Assembly: GCA_943788005.1 (NCBI GenBank)
Contig: CALSOP010000001.1
Span: 248,001-312,000 of the forward strand
From: an uncultured Gammaproteobacteria bacterium
GTDB taxonomy: Bacteria > Pseudomonadota > Gammaproteobacteria > Eutrophobiales > Eutrophobiaceae
Length of the DNA stretch: 64,000 bases
Direction of reading: 5' to 3'
Shown here: positions 18,096 through 26,861 of the stretch, piece after piece
How the letters are laid out: each line of letters begins with the position of its first letter
How positions within the stretch are numbered: the stretch's first letter is position 1
Position numbers and translations under genes: made by a program
The notes under the pieces: model-generated
Database searches by the model: none
The model's input: the letters and a program-made list of their open reading frames with translations, nothing else
Told to the model about the DNA's origin: nothing

Positions 18096-18956
18096 TTACT
18101 GAGTCCTAGTGGCAGGAAGTACTTCTTCTTTAAACTTCAGACATCCATTTTCAACAATTGCTCTAACTATATGAATATCCATTGCTTCGGTGCCAAAGTT
18201 TTTATAATACAGAAACATATTTGTGTCATTTGGTGTATTGGTGCTTGATAGCGATCCATTCTTATATTGAGTGAATGAATGTTTGTGATACAGATCAGTT
18301 GATCTCATTATCGACAACTGATGAGTATGGCCACAGAAAGCATGTTCTATATTATTCTCTCTTACGAAATCGACAACTATCCTGGAATTGAAAAGAGGAT
18401 CTGAATCTGTGTCTAGGATTGAGTGATGATTTAGAAGAATTATTCTATCGTAACTTTCTTTGCTAATTGCATGAGAAAGTGTTCTCAGCATTTCAGTATC
18501 GACAAATCCTTTGTCTGTATAGAGTGTGTTAGTGTCGAGACAGACTACCAGAAGGGACTCACCATCAATCGTGATGTTTTTAAGAAAATTGATGTCAGTA
18601 AAATATTCCTTTATCCCATTCGTATTCCCATCAAGAAAAATATTATGCTTTCTACAATTGTCACGATTTAACGGGCGAATGACTTCAATGTCGTCGATAT
18701 ACTCTCGAAAATAGTCAGCGCTTCGCATATTTCGTTTATCATGATTTCCGGGGATCGAAACGATATGCTGGCACTCAATTGACTTCAAAAAATTCCCAGC
18801 CGATTCAAATTCATTTTCGAGAGCATCCGTCGTATTGTCGCCTGTGTTAAATACAATATCGGCCGCATAGCTGTTTAATTTCTCTAACAACAATTCACTT
18901 TTTCCAAGCCAGTGACGAGGGCCAAAATGCATATCTGAGATATGTAGTATATTCAT
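18096..18956 (-). CDS. Metallophosphoesterase (CpdA-like)
   Basis: A 286-residue soluble protein with the complete metal-ligand series of calcineurin-like phosphodiesterases: SDMHFG near residue 7, FNTGDNT, IPGNHDK, LLNHHS and CGHTHQ. The closest known architecture is CpdA/class III cyclic nucleotide phosphodiesterase, but the substrate cannot be read from sequence. It stands alone, convergent with the apaGH-SOUL unit and followed upstream by a 500-base gene-poor gap. Serine/threonine phosphatase is an alternative. Confidence 0.85.
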   Translation of the reverse strand: MNILHISDMHFGPRHWLGKSELLLEKLNSYAADIVFNTGDNTTDALENEFESAGNFLKSIECQHIVSIPGNHDKRNMRSADYFREYIDDIEVIRPLNRDNCRKHNIFLDGNTNGIKEYFTDINFLKNITIDGESLLVVCLDTNTLYTDKGFVDTEMLRTLSHAISKESYDRIILLNHHSILDTDSDPLFNSRIVVDFVRENNIEHAFCGHTHQLSIMRSTDLYHKHSFTQYKNGSLSSTNTPNDTNMFLYYKNFGTEAMDIHIVRAIVENGCLKFKEEVLPATRTQ

Positions 18957-19462
18957 TTCGTTTCGAGCATGCTTCTTTCCTTAAGCAGGTTAGTTATGAC
19001 CGATGAGTCACATTTAGGTTTACAATCTTTGGATCTGATATCAAAGTGCACATAGTCACGGCCAATGAATAAAGAGTATGCCATATATAATGAGAAAATA
19101 GCGTGACCTGCAAGGCGTCGATTATTCTACCATTTCTCGGCTTCGGTAAAAATGGATTGAATTAAAAGAATTGGCTACTTTCGGTTTTGTTTGTTTAGTT
19201 ACTGTTGTCTTGTCTATAATATATACTTATTTCTTTTTACGTATTGTTGAATTAATCTAATTTGATAGAGCCGAGTCGATAACGTTGATTAATACATCCA
19301 AGCAGATGCGCGTGCAGGAAGAATAGTACTACTAGAAACTAATGAATTTATTTTATGCACTCTTAAATTGAGCCTCTTCAAATATTTATATTATAGAAAA
19401 ATGTATTAATATTTTTAATGTCTTCTTCTGACCGAATGCAATCATCATAATTCATTACAATT
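18957..19462. other. Gene-poor intergenic region
   Basis: About 500 AT-rich bases between the phosphoesterase and the alkyltransferase-like gene, containing promoters in both directions by position. The only coding-like stretch is a plus-strand frame around 19150-19260 giving a hydrophobic segment (ATFGFVCLVTVVLSIIYTYF), but it has no usable start codon or ribosome site. No RNA structure, repeat or known element was recognised. Confidence 0.5.
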
Positions 19463-19774
19463 ATGACTATTAGCCATAAACTGGTCTATTCCATGGTTTC
19501 ACGTATACCTAAAGGCAGTATTGCTACCTATGGACAAATTGCAATGTTGATTAGTTTTCCTCGTAATGCACGACAGGTGGGTTTTGCATTAGCCGCATTA
19601 GAAAATGACTCGTCTACACCTTGGCATCGTGTGATCAATGCAAAGGGCAAGATTAGTCCCAGAGGTCTCGATGGTTGCGACGACTATCAGCGACTGCTAT
19701 TAGAAGAAGAAGGCGTTATCTTTGATGACAAATATCGTATTTCATTAAAGCAATTTCAATGGCGACCAGACTAG
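19463..19774 (+). CDS. Alkyltransferase-like protein (ATL), MGMT family
   Basis: A 103-residue DNA-binding protein of the O6-alkylguanine transferase family in which the acceptor Cys is replaced: PWHRV with Trp54 where repair enzymes have PCHRV. Such ATL proteins cannot accept the alkyl group; they bind and flip O6-alkylguanine and hand the lesion to nucleotide excision repair. The helix-turn-helix with RNARQVGFALAAL and the start SRIPKGSIATYGQIA are typical. It heads a run of five closely spaced plus-strand genes. Its expected partner uvrA, 22 kb away, is frameshifted in this sequence. Confidence 0.93.
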   Translation: MTISHKLVYSMVSRIPKGSIATYGQIAMLISFPRNARQVGFALAALENDSSTPWHRVINAKGKISPRGLDGCDDYQRLLLEEEGVIFDDKYRISLKQFQWRPD

Positions 19775-19787
19775 GTGGAACTCAGTG

Positions 19788-20228
19788 ATGACAAATGAAT
19801 TAGAAGATATTGTTCGAACTGAGATTGAAGACTTGCATAAATTCTTTGTTGGCTGGTATACGGGTACGCTTGATGCTATTAGTTTTGACGAAGGCTTTCT
19901 TGCTCGGTTTGATTCTAGCTTTTTGTTGATCCCTCCCGCAGGAATAATTCTTTCATTGGGAGAATTAAGCTCAGGCATCAGAAAAACATACGATACCAAC
20001 CCTGGTTTTCGTATTGCTATTCGTAACGTTAAAATACAACGTATTTTGAATGATGAAATTATTGCAACTTATGAAGAATGGCAGCGTAATGCCCTCGCTT
20101 CTACACCGCCCGATAATGGTCGGCTTGCTACTGTGATATTTAAAAAAACGGAACCCTTGCAGTGGTTGCATGTACATGAAACGTGGATGCCTGAGTCTAT
20201 ACAAAAAGCCGGCCCTTTTAATTTCTAA
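19788..20228 (+). CDS. NTF2/SnoaL-like (DUF4440-type) protein
   Basis: A protein of about 146 residues with the pattern of an NTF2-like alpha-beta barrel: a helical start with WYTG, SFLLIPPAG, then strands ending HVHETWMPE. No catalytic residues could be assigned. The ATG at 19788 is preferred over the GTG at 19785 because GGTGGA lies eight bases before it. It starts 13 bases after the ATL gene and is probably co-transcribed with it. Function unknown. Confidence 0.7.
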   Translation: MTNELEDIVRTEIEDLHKFFVGWYTGTLDAISFDEGFLARFDSSFLLIPPAGIILSLGELSSGIRKTYDTNPGFRIAIRNVKIQRILNDEIIATYEEWQRNALASTPPDNGRLATVIFKKTEPLQWLHVHETWMPESIQKAGPFNF

Positions 20229-20255
20229 CGCTTAAACATATATTCAATTACTAGA

Positions 20256-20699
20256 GTGAAAAATATAAATGCCATGCATAAATTGTTGAGAAAAAACCGT
20301 TCATTTAATAACCAGGCAGGTTTTGGTGAGGCTTATATATTCCCCGTTTTGATTAGTCTGGCTATTTGCATTTATCTTCTACTACCAGGCCTTAAGGCGC
20401 TCTACGATGATGGATTAACGCTACCTGCTATGATTCTTGGTATTACTGGATTGCTATGCAGCCTCTGGTTGGCTACGCAACTTTTTGGCGATTATCTAAA
20501 TTTATCTATCATCATTGTCTTTGCTGCTATCTGGATAACAAGCGATGCATGGATTATTAGCCAATTCAGCACAGGCACTGAGTCAATTTTCAGTAGCCCT
20601 GATTTTCTTCAAACGGCGATACCTGGTGGGTATTTTCTTACCCACGCGATAACTTTGACGATAGTCAAACTAATAACTAAAGATTCAAACAATCATTAG
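20256..20699 (+). CDS. Small four-helix membrane protein, unknown
   Basis: A 147-residue protein with four hydrophobic segments (AYIFPVLISLAICIYLLLPG, LPAMILGITGLLCSLWLATQ, LNLSIIIVFAAIWITSDAW, YFLTHAITLTIVKLI). This resembles the size and layout of small tripartite-tricarboxylate (TctB-like) membrane subunits, but no TctA or TctC lies nearby, so that name is not used. The start is uncertain: GTG at 20256 or an in-frame ATG at 20274. It is the third gene in the ATL run, 27 bases after the NTF2-like gene. Confidence 0.6.
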   Translation: MKNINAMHKLLRKNRSFNNQAGFGEAYIFPVLISLAICIYLLLPGLKALYDDGLTLPAMILGITGLLCSLWLATQLFGDYLNLSIIIVFAAIWITSDAWIISQFSTGTESIFSSPDFLQTAIPGGYFLTHAITLTIVKLITKDSNNH

Positions 20700-20711
20700 T
20701 GTTCTGACACG

Positions 20712-21080
20712 ATGCCCAAGAGTGATCCAAAATTTCCTTTTCAATTCAAAATAATGCAGGGCATTGGTGAATTAGGCGAAAAACTACTGGGCGAATCGCG
20801 TGAACTACCGGGCTTTATCGTTGAACTGAATAGTGATGGAGAGATTATTAATGCAGTGAGCCAAAATGATAATCTTGATTTTATTCAACTTGACGAAAAA
20901 TTTAAGTCTTATCTTATGATTGATGTTATCGATAATGGTGAATATATTTATATTAAATGGCAGAACCTATCAAAAGAACATATTGAGAACCTTTTGAATA
21001 CAAAATTTATAGAGAAGGACTTTATCGATTCCATGGGCAACACTAAAGATTATGCGCGCACGGGTAGCGTTATGTTCTAG
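20712..21080 (+). CDS. Hypothetical protein, 122 residues
   Basis: Not recognised. A soluble, acidic protein with no signal peptide or membrane segment. Notable stretches are FKIMQGIGELGEKLLGESRE, a beta-rich centre (ELNSDGEIINAV, YLMIDVIDNGEYIYIKWQNL) and a C-terminal helix. It lies 12 bases after the membrane-protein gene and 11 before the next, so it probably belongs to the same operon headed by the ATL gene. Confidence 0.6.
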   Translation: MPKSDPKFPFQFKIMQGIGELGEKLLGESRELPGFIVELNSDGEIINAVSQNDNLDFIQLDEKFKSYLMIDVIDNGEYIYIKWQNLSKEHIENLLNTKFIEKDFIDSMGNTKDYARTGSVMF

Positions 21081-21091
21081 TTTTTTTTATT

Positions 21092-21625
21092 GTGAATAGA
21101 GAAAAAATACTCCATCTATTTTCGTTGCTAATTTTCAGCTTATTCATCATCGATTTGGCCATCGATTTTATTTACCCAAATCTTTTTATACATTACTTTG
21201 GAGCACGCGTTTCCAAGTCATGGGATTTTTTAATTTACACATGCTACACAGTATGGGCCGTATTTATATTAATCGTAATAATCAGCTTCATTTACGCGTC
21301 TATCAAAGAAAAAGCATATAATAAAAAACATAAAGCGACACTTAATGATGAGCTTGAGTACATTTTAACTGATCATCAAAAGCAACTTCTATTAGAGAAA
21401 GAAATTATCGAAGTCAGCCTAATGTTTAATAGTCGTGAAACAGGTATTTTCTCGATTAAAGAAGATAGCCCTATCATTGATTTTCATGTGAAAGCAAATG
21501 ATCCAGTGCCTACCGAAAATGAACTAAAGGATTATTTCAAAAAATTCCTTCATAAAAATATCACAATTACGCCAGGTCAATCTGAGAACCACAGTCGGTG
21601 GTATAGGACAATTCATTTAAATTAA
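21092..21625 (+). CDS. Membrane-anchored protein, 177 residues, unknown
   Basis: Not recognised. Two hydrophobic segments near the N-terminus (about residues 8-28 and 47-68) form an anchor, followed by a charged soluble domain of about 105 residues (DELEYILTDHQKQLLLEKEI through HSRWYRTIHLN). It uses a GTG start at 21092; the upstream T-rich stretch gives no clear Shine-Dalgarno, so the start is tentative. It is the last gene of the run that begins with the ATL gene and faces a convergent unknown gene. Confidence 0.6.
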   Translation: MNREKILHLFSLLIFSLFIIDLAIDFIYPNLFIHYFGARVSKSWDFLIYTCYTVWAVFILIVIISFIYASIKEKAYNKKHKATLNDELEYILTDHQKQLLLEKEIIEVSLMFNSRETGIFSIKEDSPIIDFHVKANDPVPTENELKDYFKKFLHKNITITPGQSENHSRWYRTIHLN

Positions 21626-21654
21626 GACAAGCCCTGTTTTAGATTAGCTGGAGA

Positions 21655-22095
21655 TTAGATGTCGAAGTTCCTTAAGGCCTGTGCTACATCTGTATTAAAT
21701 TCTATATGGTAATGGTCTATCGCCTTAACGTCATAACCAATCAATTTTCTTATTTCAGGCACATTGTTTTTTAGCCTTTCATAGAGTTCCAGAAAGAAGT
21801 CATTATCTTTAAACCCCAGGTCTTGCCGCCATATTAGATAATCATCCGCTTCTTCAAACCATTCGCATGCTTCAACAACGAGATGCAGCCAAAGAATGGG
21901 GTTGTCAATGTCGGCATCTCTGTATTCGTCAAATACAATAAGCTTAACAGCGCTCTGAATACCTTCTAGATTATTAACCGTGATTTCCCTAAGTGATTCT
22001 TCAGTCAGATGTTTAATTTCTTTTTCTACACTCAAGATTAGGTGCTTATTTTTATAGCACTTTGCCAGTGCGCTTATTCTGTTTTTATTGTCCAC
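21655..22095 (-). CDS. Hypothetical protein, 146 residues
   Basis: Not recognised. Soluble, acidic and largely helical by composition, rich in Glu and Asp with several Trp (LWLHLVVEACEWFEEADDYL, IWRQDLGF). No signal peptide or membrane segment. It lies 27 bases after the ADP-ribosylglycohydrolase-family gene on the same strand and may be co-transcribed with it. It is convergent with the small-gene run to its left. Confidence 0.6.
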   Translation of the reverse strand: MDNKNRISALAKCYKNKHLILSVEKEIKHLTEESLREITVNNLEGIQSAVKLIVFDEYRDADIDNPILWLHLVVEACEWFEEADDYLIWRQDLGFKDNDFFLELYERLKNNVPEIRKLIGYDVKAIDHYHIEFNTDVAQALRNFDI

Positions 22096-22122
22096 ACAAA
22101 TTATTCCTGTTCACTACCTTGA

Positions 22123-23508
22123 TTAATAAGGCGGTAATAATCGTCTAAAACCGTGCGCCAATACCCATATCATAAAAAAGGCATTCCTTAGTAAGAGTCG
22201 TATCGGGTCCATCCATTGTGTTCGCCCTGTTTTCCCGGTCCATTTTACAACAGCGAGTTCTTCCCCGAGCAAGCGAAGATAGTTCTTATCCCTTGGCCAA
22301 TCTTTTAAATTATCTATCCAATCAGATGGAATCCCTGCCTTACCAACATTAGCACCGACAATACCACCTATGATGGCTGCAACTGTGTCAGTGTCACCAC
22401 CGCATGCAATCGCTTCACAGATTGCTTGTTCGTAATGGTCGTTATGCCGTAGAACAATCTGTACGACTACAGGAAGTGTATGATAGATATAACCACTCAC
22501 ACCTTTTGCTTGTTGATTTTCCTGGCAATATTCCAATGCTGATTGACCTACTTTTGCACTTTCAATCGCACGACTTAGCAAACCGTGAAGTTCTTCATCG
22601 TCGCCAATAATAGCGGCAAGTTCCGTCAAACAGTTATCGTTAGTTAAAGGAACACCTTGCACATTTCTCGCGGTGAATTCAGCTACGATCTTCGCGCCCT
22701 TAGTTGCCTTAGGATCGGTATGGGTTATTATTGTGTTTAGGGTTACAAGTGATGAACGTAAGTTTTCATCATCATAAGTATAGGCGCCTAGTATTGCCGT
22801 ACGCATCGCTGGTCCATTACCGGCACTGAAAACACCACTTTTAGTTACCGGGATAAACAACCATAGTTTTAGACAAGCTCGCAGTGTCGCCATGCCTATA
22901 CCTGCTGGCATTCCAAGAAACCACCAACGTAGTGACCAGGCAAGCGCTGTAGAAAACAGTTTTTTTTCACCTTTACTTGCTATTAATGCATGCGCAACGA
23001 CACAAGTATGCTCTGTATCATCTGACAACATACCGCGACCAAATAAAAACCGATGTCTTAGTGGGTTTATTTTAAATTTTTTAATCCGCCGCGAAGAAAG
23101 CCCTTCGAATGGCAAGCCAATCGCATCAGCTACAGCAGTACCAAATAAACACCCTTGCAGTGCTAGATGAAATTTTAACTCGCCGGGGACGGGATACGCC
23201 TTTTGGTAAACAGGCTCACAATACTGTTCAAGCTCAGCCTTAGTCAGGTAACTGTTAAAACTATGACGAAAATTTTTATCAAAACGATGTGTGTCTGATA
23301 TCAAATATGGCGCCCAACCTTCACTATCAATCGGATAGATTTCATAACGATAGGGCTCATCCAGATCTTTATGTTCAACGAGATTGAGCAGCATTCCTTT
23401 AGGAAAGATGACATCCTGTGATAGTGAATACGGTGCTGCAAACCAAATCGTACAACTCTTCTCAAACGACTTGTTAACGATTATTTGGCTACGCCTGGTT
23501 TGTTGCAT
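22123..23508 (-). CDS. ADP-ribosylglycohydrolase-family protein with extra N-terminal domain
   Basis: About 461 residues. The C-terminal three quarters is an ADP-ribosylglycohydrolase (DraG/ARH) domain with its metal-binding motifs: GTAVADAIGLPFEG, LSDDTEHTCVVAHAL, ITHTDPKATKGA and CGGDTDTVAAIIGGIVGANVG. These enzymes remove ADP-ribose from proteins or nucleic acid. The first 110 or so residues form an extra region (FAAPYSLSQDVIFPKGMLLN, WAPYLISDTHRFDKNFR) not part of the hydrolase fold. A hydrophobic helix close to the C-terminus (NAFFMIWVLAHGF) may be a membrane association. The ATG at 23508 is used; an upstream TTG would add two residues. Confidence 0.88.
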   Translation of the reverse strand: MQQTRRSQIIVNKSFEKSCTIWFAAPYSLSQDVIFPKGMLLNLVEHKDLDEPYRYEIYPIDSEGWAPYLISDTHRFDKNFRHSFNSYLTKAELEQYCEPVYQKAYPVPGELKFHLALQGCLFGTAVADAIGLPFEGLSSRRIKKFKINPLRHRFLFGRGMLSDDTEHTCVVAHALIASKGEKKLFSTALAWSLRWWFLGMPAGIGMATLRACLKLWLFIPVTKSGVFSAGNGPAMRTAILGAYTYDDENLRSSLVTLNTIITHTDPKATKGAKIVAEFTARNVQGVPLTNDNCLTELAAIIGDDEELHGLLSRAIESAKVGQSALEYCQENQQAKGVSGYIYHTLPVVVQIVLRHNDHYEQAICEAIACGGDTDTVAAIIGGIVGANVGKAGIPSDWIDNLKDWPRDKNYLRLLGEELAVVKWTGKTGRTQWMDPIRLLLRNAFFMIWVLAHGFRRLLPPY

Positions 23509-23558
23509 AATCAATTTTATTTGTTGGCATTAACAGCATCACTCTTTATGATTCAGTT

Positions 23559-23990
23559 ATGGTGAATGAAAATAAGATCATAATCTCAGAGCTTATAGAA
23601 AGTAAGGTAATAGTTGAAGAAAATCAGCTGATTATTAATCATGATACTGGAGAATTCGAAAAAATAATCGCGTTAAAGGATATAGAACAGCTCAGTCTGG
23701 ATGGAGATATTAAAATTATTCGCTGGCTTTTCTTGCTCTTAATTCCTATCTGCATTGCACTTTATGCCTTAAGTGCTAGCGAAACATTACCAACCTTTTT
23801 CGTGTGGCTATTACTCGTGATTAGTGGTGTCGTTGGTCTTGTTACCTTCGTTGCACCACCGGAGCAAGAGTTTCTATTAATTAACATGAAACAAGGTGAA
23901 AACATTCGAACGCCTATGAAAGACAAAAGGGAAACTAAACTTGAATTCATCAGAAAAACTAACGTACATATTTACAGCCTAGAAAAATAA
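23559..23990 (+). CDS. Small membrane protein with two helices, unknown
   Basis: A 143-residue protein with a beta-rich N-terminal 55 residues, two adjacent membrane helices (WLFLLLIPICIALYALSA and FFVWLLLVISGVVGLVTFVA) and a short polar C-terminus. This hairpin layout resembles DUF6232/YcxB-like membrane proteins, but the family is not certain. It is divergent from the ADP-ribosylglycohydrolase gene and ends three bases before the convergent folA stop. Confidence 0.6.
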   Translation: MVNENKIIISELIESKVIVEENQLIINHDTGEFEKIIALKDIEQLSLDGDIKIIRWLFLLLIPICIALYALSASETLPTFFVWLLLVISGVVGLVTFVAPPEQEFLLINMKQGENIRTPMKDKRETKLEFIRKTNVHIYSLEK

Positions 23991-23993
23991 TCA

Positions 23994-24479
23994 TTACTTT
24001 TTTTCTAATAATACAAAACTGTAATCAAACTCATTCTTTTCGTCAGCTGTAAATGCCTCCCTAGAAACTTCACTCCAATCACTGCGGTTAAACTCAGGGA
24101 AAAAAGTATCACCCTCTATCTCTGTATGTACTTCAGTCAGATACAATCGTGTTGCTTGCTCTAAAGTGTATTTGTATATTTCTGAACCACCGGTAATCAT
24201 CACTTCTTCGACACCTTCGCAATATTCAAATATTTCATCGATGCTATTCAATACCGTACAACCTTCTGCCTGATAGGTTTTATCACGGGTAATAATGATA
24301 TTTTCTCTACCGGGCAATGGCCTGCCTATGGATTCATGGGTTTTACGACCCATGACGATAGGTTTTCCCATAGTGATTTTCTTGAAGTTTTTCAGATCCG
24401 CTGAAATATGCCATGGTAATGAATCATTGTTCCCGATAACACGGTTACGATCCATAGCGACAATAATTGAGAGTTGCAT
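23994..24479 (-). CDS. folA: Dihydrofolate reductase
   Basis: NADPH-dependent reduction of dihydrofolate to tetrahydrofolate; 161 residues, the normal chromosomal size. The start MQLSIIVAMDRNRVIGNNDS, then LPWHISADLKNFKKITMGKP, VMGRKTHESIGRPLPGR and MITGGSEIYKY are canonical, including the catalytic acidic residue in SADLKNF. It is the last gene of the lgt-thyA-mlaC-folA group, restoring the tetrahydrofolate oxidised by ThyA. Confidence 0.96.
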   Translation of the reverse strand: MQLSIIVAMDRNRVIGNNDSLPWHISADLKNFKKITMGKPIVMGRKTHESIGRPLPGRENIIITRDKTYQAEGCTVLNSIDEIFEYCEGVEEVMITGGSEIYKYTLEQATRLYLTEVHTEIEGDTFFPEFNRSDWSEVSREAFTADEKNEFDYSFVLLEKK

Positions 24480-24500
24480 GATTAGCGAGACGAAGTCTGA

Positions 24501-25106
24501 TTAATTCCTGGAACTGATACGCACAACATCACGTTTCATCTGTTCTAATAGTCCATCAACGCCATTATTTTTGGCGATCGCTCTATATTCATTTCGATAG
24601 CTTTGTACCAGGCTTAATCGTTCAACAGTGAAGTCATACGCAAACCAGATATTTACAAATCGTTTCATACGGTATGAGATGGGTATCTCTATATCAGTCT
24701 TATCTTTCACTATAATTGTATCAACAGTAGCATAGTCTTCATTATCTGAGCTTACAGAGACATACTCGACACGTTCACCAGCAAAACGTCTTATACGTTC
24801 CCAGTAGGTATTAAGTAATATTTTTTCAAATAATAAGATGAATTCCTTACGCTGTTTTTCATCAGCAATGTTCCAGTTGGTTGCGAGTATACGTCTAGAC
24901 ATTTCTTTAAAATTAATTCGATCTTTGACCAATTCAAAAACCATTTCTTTCTGAATTTCTTGTTCAAGATTTTTATCTTTTAAAACAGAGAGGACTTTAT
25001 CAACCGTTTGCTTAACTATTTTATCCGGAGATTCTTCACTAGCTTGCAGTGCAAATGGTAACAAGGACATAAAATATGTAATAAATACTATTTTTATTAA
25101 GCCCAT
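24501..25106 (-). CDS. MlaC-family (Ttg2D) periplasmic phospholipid-binding protein
   Basis: A 201-residue exported protein with a signal peptide (about residues 1-22, ending ALQA). The mature chain has the MlaC/Tol_Tol_Ttg2 pattern: KIVKQTVDKVLSVLKDK, FKEMSRRILATNWNIADEKQ, FILLFEKILLNTYWERIRRF and IPISYRMKRFVNIWFAYDFT. MlaC ferries phospholipids between the outer and inner membranes with MlaA and MlaFEDB. No other mla gene is nearby; it is embedded between thyA and folA, in what looks like one operon with lgt. An orphan paralogue is the simplest reading. Confidence 0.85.
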   Translation of the reverse strand: MGLIKIVFITYFMSLLPFALQASEESPDKIVKQTVDKVLSVLKDKNLEQEIQKEMVFELVKDRINFKEMSRRILATNWNIADEKQRKEFILLFEKILLNTYWERIRRFAGERVEYVSVSSDNEDYATVDTIIVKDKTDIEIPISYRMKRFVNIWFAYDFTVERLSLVQSYRNEYRAIAKNNGVDGLLEQMKRDVVRISSRN

Positions 25107-25116
25107 ATTATCTCCT

Positions 25117-25908
25117 CTAAATAGCTATTGGTGCTGAAATGGATGGATGTGATTGATAATTAATTAACTCAAAGTCACTATAGTCAAATGAAAAAATATC
25201 AGTAACAGTAGAATTTATTTTCATTTCTGGAAGAACAAAAGGTTTACGCGATAATTGTTCTTCAACTTGATCAAAATGGTTTAAATAAATATGTGCATCA
25301 CCAAAGGTATGCACAAACTCACCAACCTTAAGTCCCGTTACCTGCGCAACCATCATTAGTAGCAAAGAGTATGATGCGATATTGAACGGCACACCCAGAA
25401 AGATATCCGCACTACGCTGATAGAGTTGGCAAGAGAGCTTTCCATCTGCAACATAAAACTGAAAGAAAGCATGACAAGGCATTAACGCCATTTGATCTAG
25501 TTCACCCACATTCCACGCACTGACAATTAAGCGTCGTGAGTCTGGATTCTGCTTTATTTGTTCAATGACTTGTGTGATTTGATCGATTGTTTTATCTGTC
25601 GTGTTCCATGATCGCCATTGCGCACCATATACTGGACCCAAATCGCCGTTCTCATCGGCCCATTCATCCCAGATTGATACCCCATTATCCTTAAGGTATT
25701 GAATATTAGTATTGCCCTGCAAGAACCAAAGCAATTCATAAATAATCGATTTGAGATGACATTTCTTAGTTGTCACTAATGGAAAACCTTTATCTAAATC
25801 AAATCGCATTTGATACCCAAAGACACTAATAGTCCCTGTACCAGTACGATCCTCTTTTTTTGTGCCATTCGTTTTTACATGGCGTAATAAATCTAGATAT
25901 TGTTGCAC
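25117..25908 (-). CDS. thyA: Thymidylate synthase ThyA
   Basis: Methylates dUMP to dTMP using methylenetetrahydrofolate; 263 residues, close to E. coli (264). Conserved parts include the start [35 protein letters not shown], the catalytic cysteine in [32 protein letters not shown] and the dUMP-binding GDAHIYLNH. It lies two bases after lgt, the classic lgt-thyA pair of gammaproteobacteria, and 10 bases before the mlaC-like gene. Confidence 0.97.
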   Translation of the reverse strand: MQQYLDLLRHVKTNGTKKEDRTGTGTISVFGYQMRFDLDKGFPLVTTKKCHLKSIIYELLWFLQGNTNIQYLKDNGVSIWDEWADENGDLGPVYGAQWRSWNTTDKTIDQITQVIEQIKQNPDSRRLIVSAWNVGELDQMALMPCHAFFQFYVADGKLSCQLYQRSADIFLGVPFNIASYSLLLMMVAQVTGLKVGEFVHTFGDAHIYLNHFDQVEEQLSRKPFVLPEMKINSTVTDIFSFDYSDFELINYQSHPSISAPIAI

Positions 25909-25910
25909 TT

Positions 25911-26705
25911 CTAGTTAATTTCCTTTGCTCGAAAAGCGATGCCGAATAAGATGAGACCGAATAATATCATAGGAGTAGAAAGCAGCATGCCCATAGTCAC
26001 AAAATCAAATGCAAGATAGCCAATATGCGCATCGGGTACTCGGACAAACTCAACCATAAACCTAAAAACACCATATCCAAACAGGAACAATCCTGAAATT
26101 GCCATGACCGGTCTGGGTTTAGATGAAAACCACCAGAGGATAATGAACAATATCAAGCCTTCAAGCAATGCTTCGTAAAGCTGCGAGGGATGCCGTGCTA
26201 TCCCGCCTGCCGCAGGGTCTGGAAAAATCATCGCCCATGGCAAATTACTTGGTCCACCCCAAAGTTCTCCGTTAATAAAGTTACCGATCCGGCCTGAGCC
26301 TAATCCGATTGGAACAACGGGGGCAATAAAATCAGTAACATTAAAGAAGCGCTTATTGAATTTATGGCAAAAGAACCAAACAGCGGCAAACACACCTAGC
26401 AGACCACCATGAAAAGACATCCCGCCCTGCTGGAGATAAATAACCTCTAGCGGGTGCTGAAGATAATAAGGCAGATTATAAAAAATCACCGACCCTAACC
26501 GACCACCAACAATAATTCCCAGCATGGCATAGAAGATAAGATCAGAGACTTGTTCTGAGCTAAAACCCCACTGATCTTGACTGCCGCGAAACCGTAGTAA
26601 CCACCAGGCCGCTAAAATACCAAGTACATAGCTGATTCCGTACCAATGTATCTTTAGAAATCCAAGGTTTAGGGCAACAGGATCAATGTCTGGGTAGGCA
26701 ATCAT
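25911..26705 (-). CDS. lgt: Prolipoprotein diacylglyceryl transferase Lgt
   Basis: Inner-membrane enzyme that transfers diacylglyceryl from phosphatidylglycerol to the lipobox cysteine of prolipoproteins. The 264-residue chain has about seven hydrophobic segments and the signature [15 protein letters not shown] containing the essential Arg and Asn, plus the phosphatidylglycerol-contact segment [15 protein letters not shown]. It is the first gene of the lgt-thyA-mlaC-folA operon. A hairpin is present in its leader region (26787-26825). Confidence 0.96.
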   Translation of the reverse strand: MIAYPDIDPVALNLGFLKIHWYGISYVLGILAAWWLLRFRGSQDQWGFSSEQVSDLIFYAMLGIIVGGRLGSVIFYNLPYYLQHPLEVIYLQQGGMSFHGGLLGVFAAVWFFCHKFNKRFFNVTDFIAPVVPIGLGSGRIGNFINGELWGGPSNLPWAMIFPDPAAGGIARHPSQLYEALLEGLILFIILWWFSSKPRPVMAISGLFLFGYGVFRFMVEFVRVPDAHIGYLAFDFVTMGMLLSTPMILFGLILFGIAFRAKEIN

Positions 26706-26786
26706 AGTAAGTGAATATTAACATACGGATAATTTATAGAATTAGAAATCACAGCTATTTATCTGATAAAAAGAGTAAAAAAACAA

Positions 26787-26825
26787 TTAAAGAGATGACC
26801 TGTCGCGGCCGCTATTACTCTTTAA
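26787..26825 (-). other. Hairpin with T-run in the lgt leader
   Basis: TTAAAGAG and CTCTTTAA form perfect 8-base arms around 23 bases that include the palindrome GCGGCCGC. Read on the minus strand, the structure is followed by TTGTTTTTTT, so it resembles an attenuator or a terminator upstream of lgt. The AT-rich arms make it weaker than a standard terminator. Confidence 0.4.
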
Positions 26826-26861
26826 CCATACAACAATATTTAAGCAATCACGGATAGTAAT

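Noticed and set aside
19150-19260. Hydrophobic frame in the 500-base gap
   Set aside because: No ATG, GTG or suitable TTG with a ribosome site starts it, and it is too short to call.
26801-26815. NotI site as a sign of cloning or construct sequence
   Set aside because: It lies within a natural inverted repeat between normal chromosomal genes and no vector sequence is present.
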